A stretch of 64,000 nucleotides of DNA, taken from assembly GCF_905220365.1 (NCBI RefSeq), contig NC_061129.1:2232803-2296802 (forward strand), read 5' to 3'. Below, piece after piece: positions 1 to 12,435 of the stretch. A program made the position numbers and the translations under genes. Source of the DNA: Vanessa cardui. Its lineage: Eukaryota; Arthropoda; Insecta; Lepidoptera; Nymphalidae. The notes beneath the pieces were generated by a model, which saw nothing but the letters and a program-made list of their open reading frames with translations, was not told where the DNA came from and did not search any database. The number at the start of each line of letters is the position of its first letter. Within the stretch, counting starts at the first letter, position 1.

Positions 1-75
1 GTTATTAGGTAGTAGAATATCTGATGAGTGGGCCATACCTACCCAAACAGGATTAAAAGTAGGAGGAGGAAAAGC
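1..75 (+). repeat. Dispersed repeat family B fragment at window edge
   Basis: Matches the GTAGAATATCTGATGAGTGG and CCTACCCA(A/G) segment of family B. The left part lies outside the window. Confidence 0.7.
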
Positions 76-2484
76 GCTTGCACTTAACGCTTCTACTCTT
101 TAATATTTCATGCATACACCCTTGAGAAGGACTTTCTTGACCAAAATTGATCAGTACAATATGATATTATCACGATATTTATAGTTGCAAGAGCCGGGAA
201 CACCTAAAAGTTAGAACCTACTATTGCATGACACTCGATTGTATGATACTAGACTTTAATCTTATTCCACGATTGTGGATACAAGCCCCGGTTACTATCA
301 CTGTTTGTATACTTGAAAATAAATCTTATGAACTATTTCCATATTTTGGTTCCAATTGTGTAGAAATAGAGTTATCCCATTTCAGTCAATTCAAACCCCT
401 TTATTTTTGCATCTCAAGTTCATTGATCATGCAAATACATTAAGCAAATATTGTGCATTATAACTTCGAATAAAACGTTAATTAATCAGTAACGAAGGAC
501 ACTTCCCTTAAAAAAAAAAACACAATATAAGTATAAAGTCCAAAGACGTGTTTTTTACAAACATAATAATGTGAGTACTCACTTCGTATCTCCTTCGAAT
601 AAAACTAAACAGACTGTTTGTGACTCATTGTGCGCGATTTTATAGGTATGTGTATCCTTTAAAAATTACACTTATCATTCTTTAATTAAATATACAGTAG
701 AACGAAGAAATCAGTTCGGAACTGATGGGGTTGCGATTTACTCTGATAAGATGTACAAGTGAGCGTTTTTGATGCACTGTGTTTGATAAACTTAATAAAG
801 TATATTATATTATGAAAGTCTACGCGTGTGTCCAATTATCCGAATCCAGGTTCGAAATTAATTCCAATAATCGGCGTTCTACTGTAGTTTCTCAGTTTGG
901 CTCACACGTTCAAGCTTCCTGCATCTTTAAGGGTTATAGCCTATGTAGTATGACATGTTATAGCTAATGTCTTATATCATCTATAGTAAATGTCTACAAT
1001 AGTAAATTCCAATCGTGACAAGAGCTACAAAGAGGTTATTTGCCTAATTCGTGTTTGGATTATGCTAGAGGAAGGTTACACGAAGGTGCTTTAAAACTTC
1101 AACCCGTAGCGAGCGTAGAAGTTAACATAAATATCAACTACGATGACAGTGATAAGAGAATTTATGGCTTTTGTCCAAAAATGCCACATTTATGGGTCAT
1201 TTCTTTAGTTTTGTTTAAATTAAATTGTATCAAAAACATTATTTAGCATGTTATGTCAAATATTTTCTCTCTTTCTGTCAAACTTGATTATTCATACAAA
1301 AGAAGAAGACTTTATATTTTGAGATGTGTGTATAATGTAACATATAGATGACAATTTAAATTATTAAAAAAATATTATTATTAAAAAAAAGATTATAATC
1401 TAACAATTATTTTTTATCTTTTATAGTCTCGTTAGTTATGGATTCTGAGAATTTTTTTATTATTTAGGAAATTCTTAAGTAAAAATTGTTTGTCAAAATG
1501 GTCTTGAACCATGACGCAAGTATTGATGACGTTTTATTATAATGAACCATACTCAAGTTCTGCCAAGGACCTTAGTACATATTATTTTGTAAATAGAGGG
1601 AAAATAGAGAATAGTTAATTTGAAAGGCTCCAATTTGCCGTAGAACATACACTACTAACATGAACTACTTGTAAGAACGATGATTAGTGAACTAAACTTT
1701 GGCTGCGTGACGATATGCTGCTCTCATTTTGAGGATATGCTCTAATGAGGACAGGATATTTATACAGATATTCCTTCGTTCATTTCCTAGCTGCTGCTTC
1801 TACCGTTGTCGTCGATATCCGTACGTCAGAAACGCAATGCCGCTTAAACAGCCTCGATAAACAGAAATGCTTAAAAAAATAAGGCCAAATATCATTGTAG
1901 CGAAAAACTTACCACAACGCAATATTTTAATTAAAATCGGTTTGATGGTATCGTATTCAAACATACAATTAGATTTTAATATAATTGCAATCGTTTGCTC
2001 GATTCGATTACGAATCCTCGTAAAAAATTGATTTTTCTAATCACAGAATTACATTTTTCAACTGCAATAAAATTTAATCGAACATACATGACGTTTTCGG
2101 TTAGACATCCCCAAACAAACACTATTAAAAACAATTTCTAAGAATGCTACTCATTAATTCATTTTTTGTTGTCAAAGTGTGCTACCGGTTCGTAAAAGGA
2201 AAATACCCTAAGATATGACGCAAGGACGTCAGTGTGATATTTTTTATCAAACGTATCGTCATTAAGGTTGTTGAGATCCAAAACAAAACGACTTTAAAAA
2301 TTGTCGGTTTTTTTTTACATTAAGATTCATTTTCCATAATTATTAGATTTTTGTCAAAAATCTGTAACCCTAATTTTTGTCGCATATTAAAAGTCTTGAG
2401 GAAGGGGTAATGTTCTTTGGATTTTTGAATTATATTTTCATTAGTTTAAGCACTTAGTCGTGACAATTGAAATACTTAAGTACG

Positions 2485-2629
2485 AAATAAAACTAGCTAT
2501 AACGGATTTGAATCGCGTATATTAATTATTTTTAACATCCCGACGTTTCGAGCACTTTACAGCGTTCGTGGTCACGGGTAGACTGTTTAGCTAGTTTTAT
2601 TTCAATGTGTAATCGCGAAAATTTAAGAC
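2485..2629. mobile_element. Fold-back MITE-like insertion flanked by 12-bp direct repeats
   Basis: GAAATAAAACTAGCTA (2484-2499) and its exact reverse complement (2588-2603) form 16-bp inverted repeats. TACTTAAGTACG occurs at 2473-2484 and 2630-2641. The interior has ACATCCCGACGTTTCGAGCA, a word I associate with common lepidopteran repeats. Confidence 0.7.
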
Positions 2630-3149
2630 TACTTAAGTACGTTTGTTAATTGATTCTACAGCCGGCTACATAACGTCCCTTGCTCGCTAGCCCAGCTCGT
2701 ACCCGTGTACGTAATAGTACCAACAACCTAAGCGTGGCTTATAAACAGCAAATTTGTCTAGGTTGTCCAAGGTATTCCTTCCTGAGCGATTAGGTTACAA
2801 AGGATCACTTGCCATGAATCAATTGGAGCTTTGTTTTCATAATTCATAATTTTCGGCAGTTCTAATCCGAATTATTACAAACGAATGTTCGTAACAATGA
2901 ATTTAACATTTACGTACCAAATGTCATGGCGATCGGTTGAACGGTATGGAAGACGATGAATGACATTGAACAGCAAATTACCTACAACAAAGTTAAGTGG
3001 ATAGCATGAAACCTTTGTGAAAACAATCATTTAACATCGTATATCGTTCTGTCAATTCACATCGAACGTCCATTTTTATATATTTATATTTACACATTTA
3101 ACAAACCCACATAGCAACGTATTTAATACTAAACCTTTCCCTTATATAA

Positions 3150-3275
3150 AGCGTAGGCCAGTCCCGCTTTTGATCACCAACCATGGACAAAAGTGCATTC
3201 CTTACGTCACCAATTCGCCACCAACCTTGGGCACTAAGATGTTATATCCCTTGCGCCTGTAGTTACACTTGCTTG
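3150..3275 (+). repeat. Dispersed repeat family B fragment
   Basis: A degraded copy containing CCACCAACCTTGGGCACTAA and GCCTGTAGTTACACTTGC. Confidence 0.7.
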
Positions 3276-3593
3276 TTAAAACTACGTAATTATATGATTA
3301 ATCAATACATTATATTTACACATTACTCATAAAATTACCAACATATTCTCTGATCATAAAAAATTAATGAAACTGTCTTCTAAAGATTCAGGCCTTGAAT
3401 ATCACTCGTCGTGCGCGTGCTACAAAAAGCATTCGTACTTCGGTGCGTCAGACATAACCTGTTTTTGTTAAAACCGGGAAAATACGGTTACAGAATTCAT
3501 GAACAATATTATACTTTTGCAAAAAAATACTTTTACTACCCATAGCCTAACCAAACTCTTCATCTGGATTTTTTTTAAATGAACTTTTTATAC

Positions 3594-3720
3594 TTTGTGG
3601 TAGGGCTTTGTTCCAACCGGTGTGAGTAGGTCCAATGCCCTCATAATACATTTTGCTGCCAAACGCCAATACTCATTATTGTGGTGTTTCGGTTTAATGG
3701 GCGTGTCCAGTGTCTTTTCT
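3594..3720 (-). repeat. Dispersed repeat family B fragment
   Basis: The plus strand reads GTGGTAGGGCTTTGTTCC and CTGCCAAACGCCAATACTCA, the inverse of the family B 3' part. The open frame here is repeat-derived. Confidence 0.7.
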
Positions 3721-5084
3721 GATACAAAAGACATAATATCCTGATCCCATGTGTGGTGCATTGGTGTTGTAATGAATGATTTATATATCATCCCCACTAA
3801 CCTATTTTATATAAAAGAATTGTAGTCATGGATTATTACACCAAGCTCTGAAAAGAACTAGCAAAATTCCAAGCATTATTTTTAAAAATTCGTAATCCAT
3901 TTTTAATTCAGATTAACCTTAAAGATCTTTTAACTTTCAAGGTATGTTGTCATGTGTAAACTCACTCAATCAAAAATAACGGTTAGCACACAAAAATCTA
4001 ATTTTTTTTTGACAACGGTGTCAATTTGGGCGTTTTTTGCGATTTTACCGTAAACGGTATATTACTCGGCAAATGAGTTACTGACCCAATGGAGACGAGT
4101 TATTTCGGATTTACCTACTGGATAAAATTCTGGGTGTGTAAACTTGTTGTCAAAAAGTAAGTAAGTTGTGTGTGTAATAGGTACATTCACCGTGATAATA
4201 TTTTTTCCCAGGATAATTATGAATTTGTATTGAGATGTATAAGAAATCCATTAATATGAAAATCTTTGAATTATTTTTTTTCATACGTAATTCTGTCTTT
4301 AGGTATTTTATGTTATACCTAATTCTGAGGACTGAGGACCAAATGCGATGGTATTTGACGTAACGTTCTCGTTCGACCGAGTTAAAAGAATAGGATTTTT
4401 TACCAAATTCTAAAGTATAGCTAATATTGTAACGACATAATTTCTTAGGAAATTTGAATGGTTTGGTTTAAATTAACTTGATCAAATCCAAAATGCCATG
4501 CTTTGGTCGAATGGGAAAATGTCAATACATCAACGATTATATTACGATTCGATTGAGATAAACAGATATTTGTTAGGAGAAATGACCCCTGGTGATCTAC
4601 ACATAAGCTTGACGATAAATTGTCTCTAAACAATATTTTTATTTACACAAGAGTTATTAACATTAGACCTTAAGCATATACAAATAAAAACTAAAAATAG
4701 CTACTGCACAAATCGTGACCACGTGGAATCGAAATTGGTTGTTTCTTAATTTTATTTTAACGTGTACTTGTGTTCAGCTACATAAATATTTAATATTTGT
4801 ATATTATTATTCAAGGTATTCCATCACAAGGCAATGTTTTTGTTACTTTAACGTGAAAAACTTGTTTATAACAGTTTTTCTTTACAACATACTCTACGTG
4901 TTCATTGTGTATTTCAAAATTATTCGTAGGTAAGACAACCTGTATAAACCAGATAATTGTGTAATTTCATATCAAATCGATGTAAACTATAGTATTTGAA
5001 TACGCAAGATCAACCTTTAGTCCGTACTCAATACATGTTTCGCTAATTCACATACTTTGGCATCGATACACAAACGTTGTGGAC

Positions 5085-5165
5085 TGCGGTTGCGCGAGCG
5101 CCGGTGGGTGTGTACCACGCGCTGGCTGCGTGCGCGTGACGTCATCGCCGCGCCCGTACTGCAAC
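5085..5165. promoter_or_regulatory. GC-rich island with CRE palindrome
   Basis: CGGTTGCGCGAGCGCCGG and GCTGGCTGCGTGCGCGTGAC lead into the CRE at 5137-5144. Sharp GC rise over about 80 bases. Confidence 0.4.
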
Positions 5166-7574
5166 ATTGACACACAAATGAACACACCGCTTCGAAATTA
5201 TAGCCACCTTGTCATGTAAAATTACACCTTACACTCAATGTATAGTGAACAATATTGCTTACGGTGTGAAGTTTGTTGGAAAGACATCGAATACCAGTTA
5301 AATTACTTCACTTGAATTTAAACCTTATCGCTCATAACATTGAATCTCTTTTACATTGTTTATAGAATCGTAGTTTTGTTTTTAGTTGCCAGCTGGTCCT
5401 TTCCTGAGTTATACGGGCCGTCGTAAGTTTTCACTGCGCCTATAATAGTACATATAATATTTAACATTTTGTAATAGAAAACCGGATTATCAATTGATGG
5501 ATGACTATTACAAATTATTATTTAACACCTAAGAGACTCAACGATGTAATAACGCCTTGGCAACAATTCCTTACGCGAAGACCAGGATACTTCAGATTAT
5601 AGATAATACATTATCTGTAGAAGAATCAGATTTAAAGCAGATATGTCAAGAATCATGTGGTAATTACAGTTGCCAGATCTTCCTTATTTGCAAATGACGT
5701 TTCATTTCATCTTGCATTGCAGACACGCCCCGTTTAACGCCGCCAGATGATCAGATATAAAAATATAATGGTTTTCTTTAAATATAAGTGTTCAACTCGT
5801 ATTAAATAATAATACGTTTACTGTATTTTGGTTTTATGTTGGTTGTCGCTATATTGGTTGTCGGTCGCGGTTTGACTCACGTTTAGGTGTTGGTCAGCAG
5901 ATTTTAAACATAAAAATGCCCGTATTATCCTTGGCGTCAACCTTGCTTAATACGAAATATCCTTAAATTCGCAAGAGCAACATACAAACAGACATAGTGC
6001 TACAATTACATTTGTAAGATTAGTATAAGATAGATCCCCTGTTACTTAAAATGGGTTCGGAAATTATCAAAGTGATTTCGAACAAAGTTTTTCACATTAT
6101 TTAATTCAATACGTCTATTAATCAAATCACGTCAGCTTTTCTTGGATCTTCAGATCTCTTTAGTAAATGAATATGCTTGAAAAATGAGTTCAATTTACTT
6201 ATATTGGAAAAATTAAGATATACCACTACAATGAATAGTGTTACATTATATCAGTCCTGTATTTTTAACTTGATGAAAGCAATCGGTCAATTTCATTTTT
6301 ATTTAAACAATACAATATTATGTATTATCTCAATGGAGAGAAACTCGTTTGAACATAATCACATCACGTGAGTATCATGTGATCACCGTCGCTTTCAATG
6401 ATAATAGGTACATATTTAACGTTATATAAAGTATCCGTTTAATAGCTTATCGTGTTTTAAAACAATAATCTTTTTGTTTAATTAAACGTTCATTGTAATT
6501 CAATTTGAATAATTAAACATAAGATTAACTAAACTTTTCATGACAGCCATTTTGAGAAAAACTGATGTGGTGTCAAAAATATTTCATCATATTTTATTAA
6601 TTTGTTAATTAACTGTAGCATATCATAGTTTATTAATATCTTTTCAACTGTTACTATATTTAATATTCATATAGAAAATAGTGATACACCTCCTTACAGT
6701 TAAGGCAGCATTTGTATCTCATTCGTTTGACCGTTTTTTCACTGACTGGCGTTTCAAAATTGGTTTTCCTAAAATCCGATTTACTAAAATCATTTTGTTA
6801 ATTATATAAATGAATATCGTTATTGATTAACGCCTATTCATTATAGCATATGTAAGAGTTCATTCTAAATATTGGGGAAATAAATTTTGAAAACATATCA
6901 TAAATTTTGGGATACTCCCAATCTTACAAATACAAAATGAAGATAATTTGGAAGAAGAGATTCATTATCAAGATGTTTTATTGATCTTTGTCTTAATTGA
7001 ATAAATCAAACCAGAATTTTGCTTGGTTAATGAGACCTTTGGCCATATCTGATACCTTTTTGCCTTTTTAATTTAAATAGATAAAGGCTAGAAGGTTAAC
7101 TTTACAAATTTTACGTCAATGATTCATCCATGACCTACACGGTAGACTACCTGTTCTCTATCTTGCATTATCTTTTACATGTTGATAGACAAATATTGTG
7201 TCTTTCGATTGTCTTAAACATGGTCATCACCATTTCAAGGTTAAGTTACATGAATGATTCTTTTCTCACGGAAATGACTAAGTTAATATTATGCAATTTA
7301 TTATTTATTTACTTTCTTATCTGTTACTAAGGTTCTTTTAATTTATCATTGCATTCTTGAGGGCGTTCCTTCACTTAGATGATTCATTCCTAGGTCGACG
7401 GCTTTAACTATCAACGATAATATTGATTTACTCAATTGAAAGGTGAGGTAATGATAATTGCTGCTTGAACTGTAATTGCTTTTAAAGGTATTTTAATGAT
7501 TCATTTTGACGTCATTAACGTAAAGTTACAACACGTGAAGTTAATTTAATTGTCTGTTCGGTTCATGGATACAG

Positions 7575-8155
7575 ACCAGTATTAATATTCAGTCAGTACT
7601 CAGTCAGTAGTCGTTTGTTTGTTTTTATCAGTTGTTTTTAGTGTGCCCGTGCGATCCGCACTGGGCGCGGACGCCGCGTTCCGTTCTCTTATATAGCCTC
7701 GGTCGGACTTACAGCGTGATATATTTACTTTATGATAATGGCCCGACATTTGCACTCGGCATACGTTCCTGTACAAGCAGATAAACAAAGCATGGCTTCT
7801 AAATTTAAAACAAACTCGCTGTCAATCGATCGTATCGTATCATTCGCGCAAATTATAACTTCCTTTAATTGATTCACGTTTGACGCGAGATGCAACGAGT
7901 GACAATGAGGTGAACGTCACTCGCCTAGCACGTGCAATTCGAAATTCGAATTTGTGTCTTCGTGCGAGATGTGAAACACCGTTGCACTTACGCAAAGCGA
8001 ATGGAAAATTACGGTGAACATTGCACAACGAGGAAGAGTCGATGGTCCTATTGTGTCGGATTAAGGTTTTTATTAGCTTGGCTGATGGCGGTGACGTCTG
8101 GTGACGTCAGGCTCCACGCGGGCCCGGCGTGATCGGCTGACGCGCCCACCGCTTC
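7575..8155. promoter_or_regulatory. Candidate promoter/regulatory region with initiator-like and CRE sites
   Basis: TCAGT, the arthropod initiator core, occurs four times within 7588-7608. A GC-rich stretch follows at 7640-7690 and another at 8085-8150, where GTGACGTCTGGTGACGTCAG gives two CRE-like sites 10 bases apart. I find no convincing coding exon next to it, and the overlapping open frames resemble no family I know. Confidence 0.35.
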
Positions 8156-8794
8156 GTGTTATTCATACATCCGCTCACTTCTTAGTAACTATGTAATTTG
8201 TTTGGAGAGTCGGTGTGTTTATACATCATACCGCTACCGTTGGACGGACGAGATGTTTACGATATTTAAAAGAATAGCACACTCGTCATATATAGATCAT
8301 TATTAAAGTGATGCTTGGAATTTTGTCTGGGTTAATTTCTGGGGAAAATTCCAAGTTTTATTTTCATGAATTCGACAATATTATATACGTTAATTAGAAG
8401 GTAACAGATTTGGCTCAATTAATGGTTTTACTGAAGAACGCTCGCTTAGCAAGATCTATTAAATCCTCAAGTGGGTAAACAACGTCAACGAAAACAGACC
8501 TTCAATACAGACCTTCATTTAATAATAGATTTTTTACAATCCTTTGAAACAGCACCGTTTTTAAATGAATCAAAAGGTTTTTTCCAACTATTTGACACCA
8601 AAAATTTAGTAATATACGCCAAAGGTGAATTCCTTGAGTTTATAATTTACTGGCAACAATTTACAAGCGACAGCTTCCATTCGACCTCCGCCATGTGTAA
8701 ACAATAAATTACCGATCTCTTCCTACTTGTAATCGAGGCTTAACTCATAACAGTCACGGACCATGGGCGTTATCCAGGAAAATCAGAAACACAT

Positions 8795-9087
8795 AAAGAC
8801 CAGTGGTTAGAACGTACATCTTAACCGATGCATTCGGGTTCAAACCCAGACAAGCATCACTAAATGTATTAATTTAATGTGCTTATTTTGTGTTCATAAT
8901 TCTCGAGCTCGGCGGTGAAGGAAACATCGTAAGGAAACCTGCCTGTGTCTAATTTCAACGAAATTCTGCCACGTGTAAATCCATCAACCCGCATTGGAGC
9001 AGCATCGTGGTATTGCTTCTAACCTTCTCCTCAAAGGGAGAGGAGGCCTTATCCCAAAAGTGGACAATTAACAGGCTATTGTTGTTA
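8795..9087 (+). repeat. tRNA-derived SINE (family A)
   Basis: The 5' part has a tRNA-like B-box (GGTTCAAACCC) after CAGTGGTTAGAACG. The body has the family words GGTGAAGGAAAACATCGTGAGG (here slightly altered) and GAGAGGAGGCCTTA, ending near ACAGGCT(A/G)TTGTTG. Other copies in the window align with it. Confidence 0.85.
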
Positions 9088-9584
9088 TTCTTATTATTAC
9101 TTATAAAAACAAGGTTCGTTTTCTTACGTACGCAAGTGAGAAGTTCTACTTCTTCGTCAAAATTGCATGAAAATAATTATTTCAATAAAACAAGAATAAT
9201 CTGCTTAACAACAGTAACAATCTACTTGTTTCTATTTTATTATTTAAAATTACTATTATTAGTTTCACGACTACGGTCACTAATTTAAACATTCACAACT
9301 AGTAATAAAACAAACATTAAAAATATGATAAGATCTGAAGTTGTCTATTTAGAATGACTTGACACTTAATTGGCGGTTTAACGAACAACTTCACCGTAGT
9401 TTTCAAGTCGTCCTGGGCGCTCATATCATAAAAAAGTCATTCGTCACTAAAAATAAAAAGTGCAAGCAGTGTGTTGACGATCTCCTCCCCAGAAAAGAAA
9501 ATCCTTCTTAGGCGCCGCATTAATGGTCCAAGACCTGACCAGGAGCGAGCCTCCCAAGGCTGTTGCCAGAGTTTTTTTGCATCT

Positions 9585-9892
9585 AAAGTAAAGTAAAGTA
9601 ACATACTGTACATTCCCCACTGCTGAGATAAGGCCTCCTCTCCCATTAAGGAGAGGGTTTGAAACATATTCCACCACGCTGTTCCAATGCGGGTTGGTGG
9701 AATCCACATGGGGCAGAATTTCGATGAAATTAGACACATGCAGGTTTCCTCACGATGTTTTCCTTCACCGCCGAGCACGAGAAGAATTAAAGACACAAAT
9801 TAAGCACATATATACAGTGGTGCTTGCCTGTGTTTGAACCCGCAATCATCGGTTAAGATGCACGCGTTCTAACCACTGGGCCATCTCAGCTC
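9585..9892 (-). repeat. tRNA-derived SINE (family A)
   Basis: Nearly full length and inverted relative to the copy 500 bases upstream. The tRNA-like head is at the high-coordinate end, and an AAAGTAAAGTAAAGTA-type tail is at the low end. Long open frames at 9437-9796 are this SINE, not a gene. Confidence 0.88.
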
Positions 9893-10271
9893 TTTTTGCA
9901 CCTGTACCAATCATTAATTACTTTTATGCTACGATGAAATTATTTGGGATGTATTGATTTCGTTTTCATACTCTGTACATATGAACCCACTTAATATCAC
10001 ATACATTTTCAATCAATGACATTTGTATTAAACCTTTTTCATGATTTGTGTTAATATAAGTGCCTGTAGCTAGACTAGCTTACAAACCCTTTAAAATTCA
10101 AATAGGAACGCAAAAGTAATAAGTACTGCCGCTTTGGGATTGAATACATGTTGAGGGAGTGGTACCATCCTAGACGGGCTAGCACAAAACCCTACCATGA
10201 GTGAACACAGATTTATAGCAAATTTATTAAACTTATAGTTCATATCAGTAAAAAAGCACTGGATTGATTTT

Positions 10272-10520
10272 ATGCAATAGGTGGCAAACGAGCAGGAGGC
10301 TCACCTGGTGTTAAAGTGACTACTACCACCCATGGACATCTGTAACACAAGGGAGCTTGCAAATGTGTTGCCGGTTTTTAAGGAAAGTGTATGCCTTTTC
10401 CTTGGAGGTTCCCAAGTCGTATCGGTTCGGAAAAACCGCGAAAGCTGGTTTCACAGAGTGCGAGGCAAAAAATGTTTTAAAAATCGCGCTGATGTGGATT
10501 TTCGAACACAGAACCACTGA
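10272..10520 (-). repeat. Jockey/CR1-type LINE 3' end (truncated)
   Basis: The minus strand reads AVFPNRYDLGTSKEKAYTFL and KNRQHICKLPCVTDVHGW, the ORF2 C-terminus of the same LINE family as the long fragment at 54022-55232. It is 5'-truncated and includes the short 3' UTR. Confidence 0.82.
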
Positions 10521-11457
10521 ATATTTTTTTTTTTATTATTTGACTAAATTTACAATAATTAAAAAGTCAAAATCAAATTTAGACATAAAACTTATTTTTA
10601 AAGTATTACAATATGTAATGTAATAAAGTTCGAGACTGCACTGGTTCCCCAGAAACTTTCCTATTTCAAGGGTCAATGGATTGTGTCTGAATTGAATTTT
10701 ACAAATAACTATTTACTATTCTTATTATAATGGTCGTAACATTGCTGACAATGATTTTTTTGTCAATTTCACATTAGAATAGCTTGATCGATATACTGGA
10801 AAAACAGAGAAGAGGAAACCTGAGCGAATAAGATGTCCTTCCGCTGTTTACAAGTTCACATATATTTTGTTAAACGACTAACACCTGTTTCAACACTGCT
10901 AATCAAAATACTATTGATACACGCACACATTTACAGTTAAAAATACAAACGATCATGTTTGTATAAATATTGTTACTTTTTTTTTATTCGACAAAATGAA
11001 ATATTTCTTTCTGCTTAAAAATGGAACTATCAGTTAATTTGATTAGAAGTGACTGAGAATTACATGCCAATTTTCGAATTATTTTTGATTTAATAAGCTC
11101 TAATAAAGTTATAAGAAATAATTAATTCTGTGGCATAATATAAAAAAATATTATTATTAATAATAATAGAAAAGACGTTATAAAAAATATAAACGTTCTC
11201 AAATTTACATATTCCTCAGAATTAAAACCTCTTTACTTAAAATTTTAAGCTATAACATACATACCTCGGCTAATTTAATCTGGACTATGAACAAAGGCTT
11301 TTCAGGACGACCAGACAAAGGAACGAACTCAAAGACTATTGGTCAAAGCTGACTTAAAATGCTTAAAATTACTTAATATATCCTAAATAATGTTCCAAGT
11401 TTACGTTCATTATTATAAATTCTTACGTAGAAGGAATTAATATTAAAATGATTTAAA

Positions 11458-11572
11458 TAGCCGCCCAGCGTTGGGCAAAGTCTTGTTATTATCAAGGCCT
11501 TGATACTTGATGAATAGGAGTCAGAATTATCATCAACTCAAGCCTCCTCACTAGAGTTTTCTGCTCTGCAAA
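11458..11572 (+). repeat. Probable LINE 3'-UTR-type dispersed repeat
   Basis: AGCCGCCCAGCGTTGGGCAA and CAAGCCTCCTCACTAGAGTT are words I associate with widespread lepidopteran LINE tails. A single copy here, so the call rests on resemblance. Confidence 0.4.
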
Positions 11573-12402
11573 CTAATTGAAAATATACTAATGACACCAA
11601 AACGCAACTGTTATAAAAACCATTTGTTTTTTTTTTTTGAACGATAAATAGACGAAGACAAAATAATTCAGAACCTATCAAATCAGTGTTTGTCAACTAA
11701 ATTGTATTTTTAATAGATTTCCATTATCGAAAAATTAATATAAAAAAAGCAGAAAAAATTTGCTTAAGACATGAAATTAAGAAATATTTAGAAAAAAATT
11801 CTACCACTGAAGAAACGTGAAGACCATAGCTTACTCCCACCACAAAGTGGGTAAAATCAAATAAACCATTTGACATCGAACTAATGGTTATTCATCTGTC
11901 AAGGAATTAATAATCTGTGATATTCTTTATGGATACGCAAATAGCGTTTTGTATTTTTTAATCCAAGTAATATTAAGAACCGTTTGTTGTGCATAATACA
12001 GCTTAGCTGTATTATATATCCGCTGTATCGTATGGAATACGTTAATTTTAGATTTGTTTATAAACTATCGAAATATTCCATTACCGTATGACTTAATAAC
12101 AAAAATATAATTACAGCGATAATAACACTGCGCATAATGCAATATTTAGCCACGGGGAACGTATCATTGAATCTCGATCAGTTATATTTAACTGTTGAGT
12201 CATCTCCTTTAAATAATTCAATAACTGCGGCCCTTTGTATTTCAGTGTCGAACCGAACTGTAATATCATATCGACATATTATACTCATATGATTAAATTT
12301 AAAAGTAAATTTTTAATGTACATAATCGATACTGGCAATTAATTATTTTTTTATTTAATCGAATTTTTTGTAACAGCTAAAAATGTGCTATGTTCCGAAC
12401 CT

Positions 12403-12435
12403 AGCAGTGGGAAATTTACAGGCTGTTGTTGTTAC
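12403..12435 (+). repeat. SINE family A, 3'-terminal fragment
   Basis: Only the last ~33 bases of the SINE are left (AGCAGTGGGAAATTTACAGG then CTGTTGTTGTTAC). Confidence 0.7.

Larger units (their letters stand above)
76..7574. other. Gene-free AT-rich stretch
   Basis: Apart from the listed repeats and the island at 5085-5165, I see no coding exon, RNA gene or clear repeat. AAATAGCTACTG..AAATC.TGACC.CG (4695-4722) recurs at 17748-17775, suggesting an unlisted old repeat. Confidence 0.6.

Noticed and set aside
8471..8707. 78-codon open frame on the plus strand
   Set aside because: No recognisable domain, splice sites or neighbours that support a gene.
9437..9796. Two overlapping open frames of 96 and 119 codons on the minus strand
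   Set aside because: Both lie mostly in a family A SINE.
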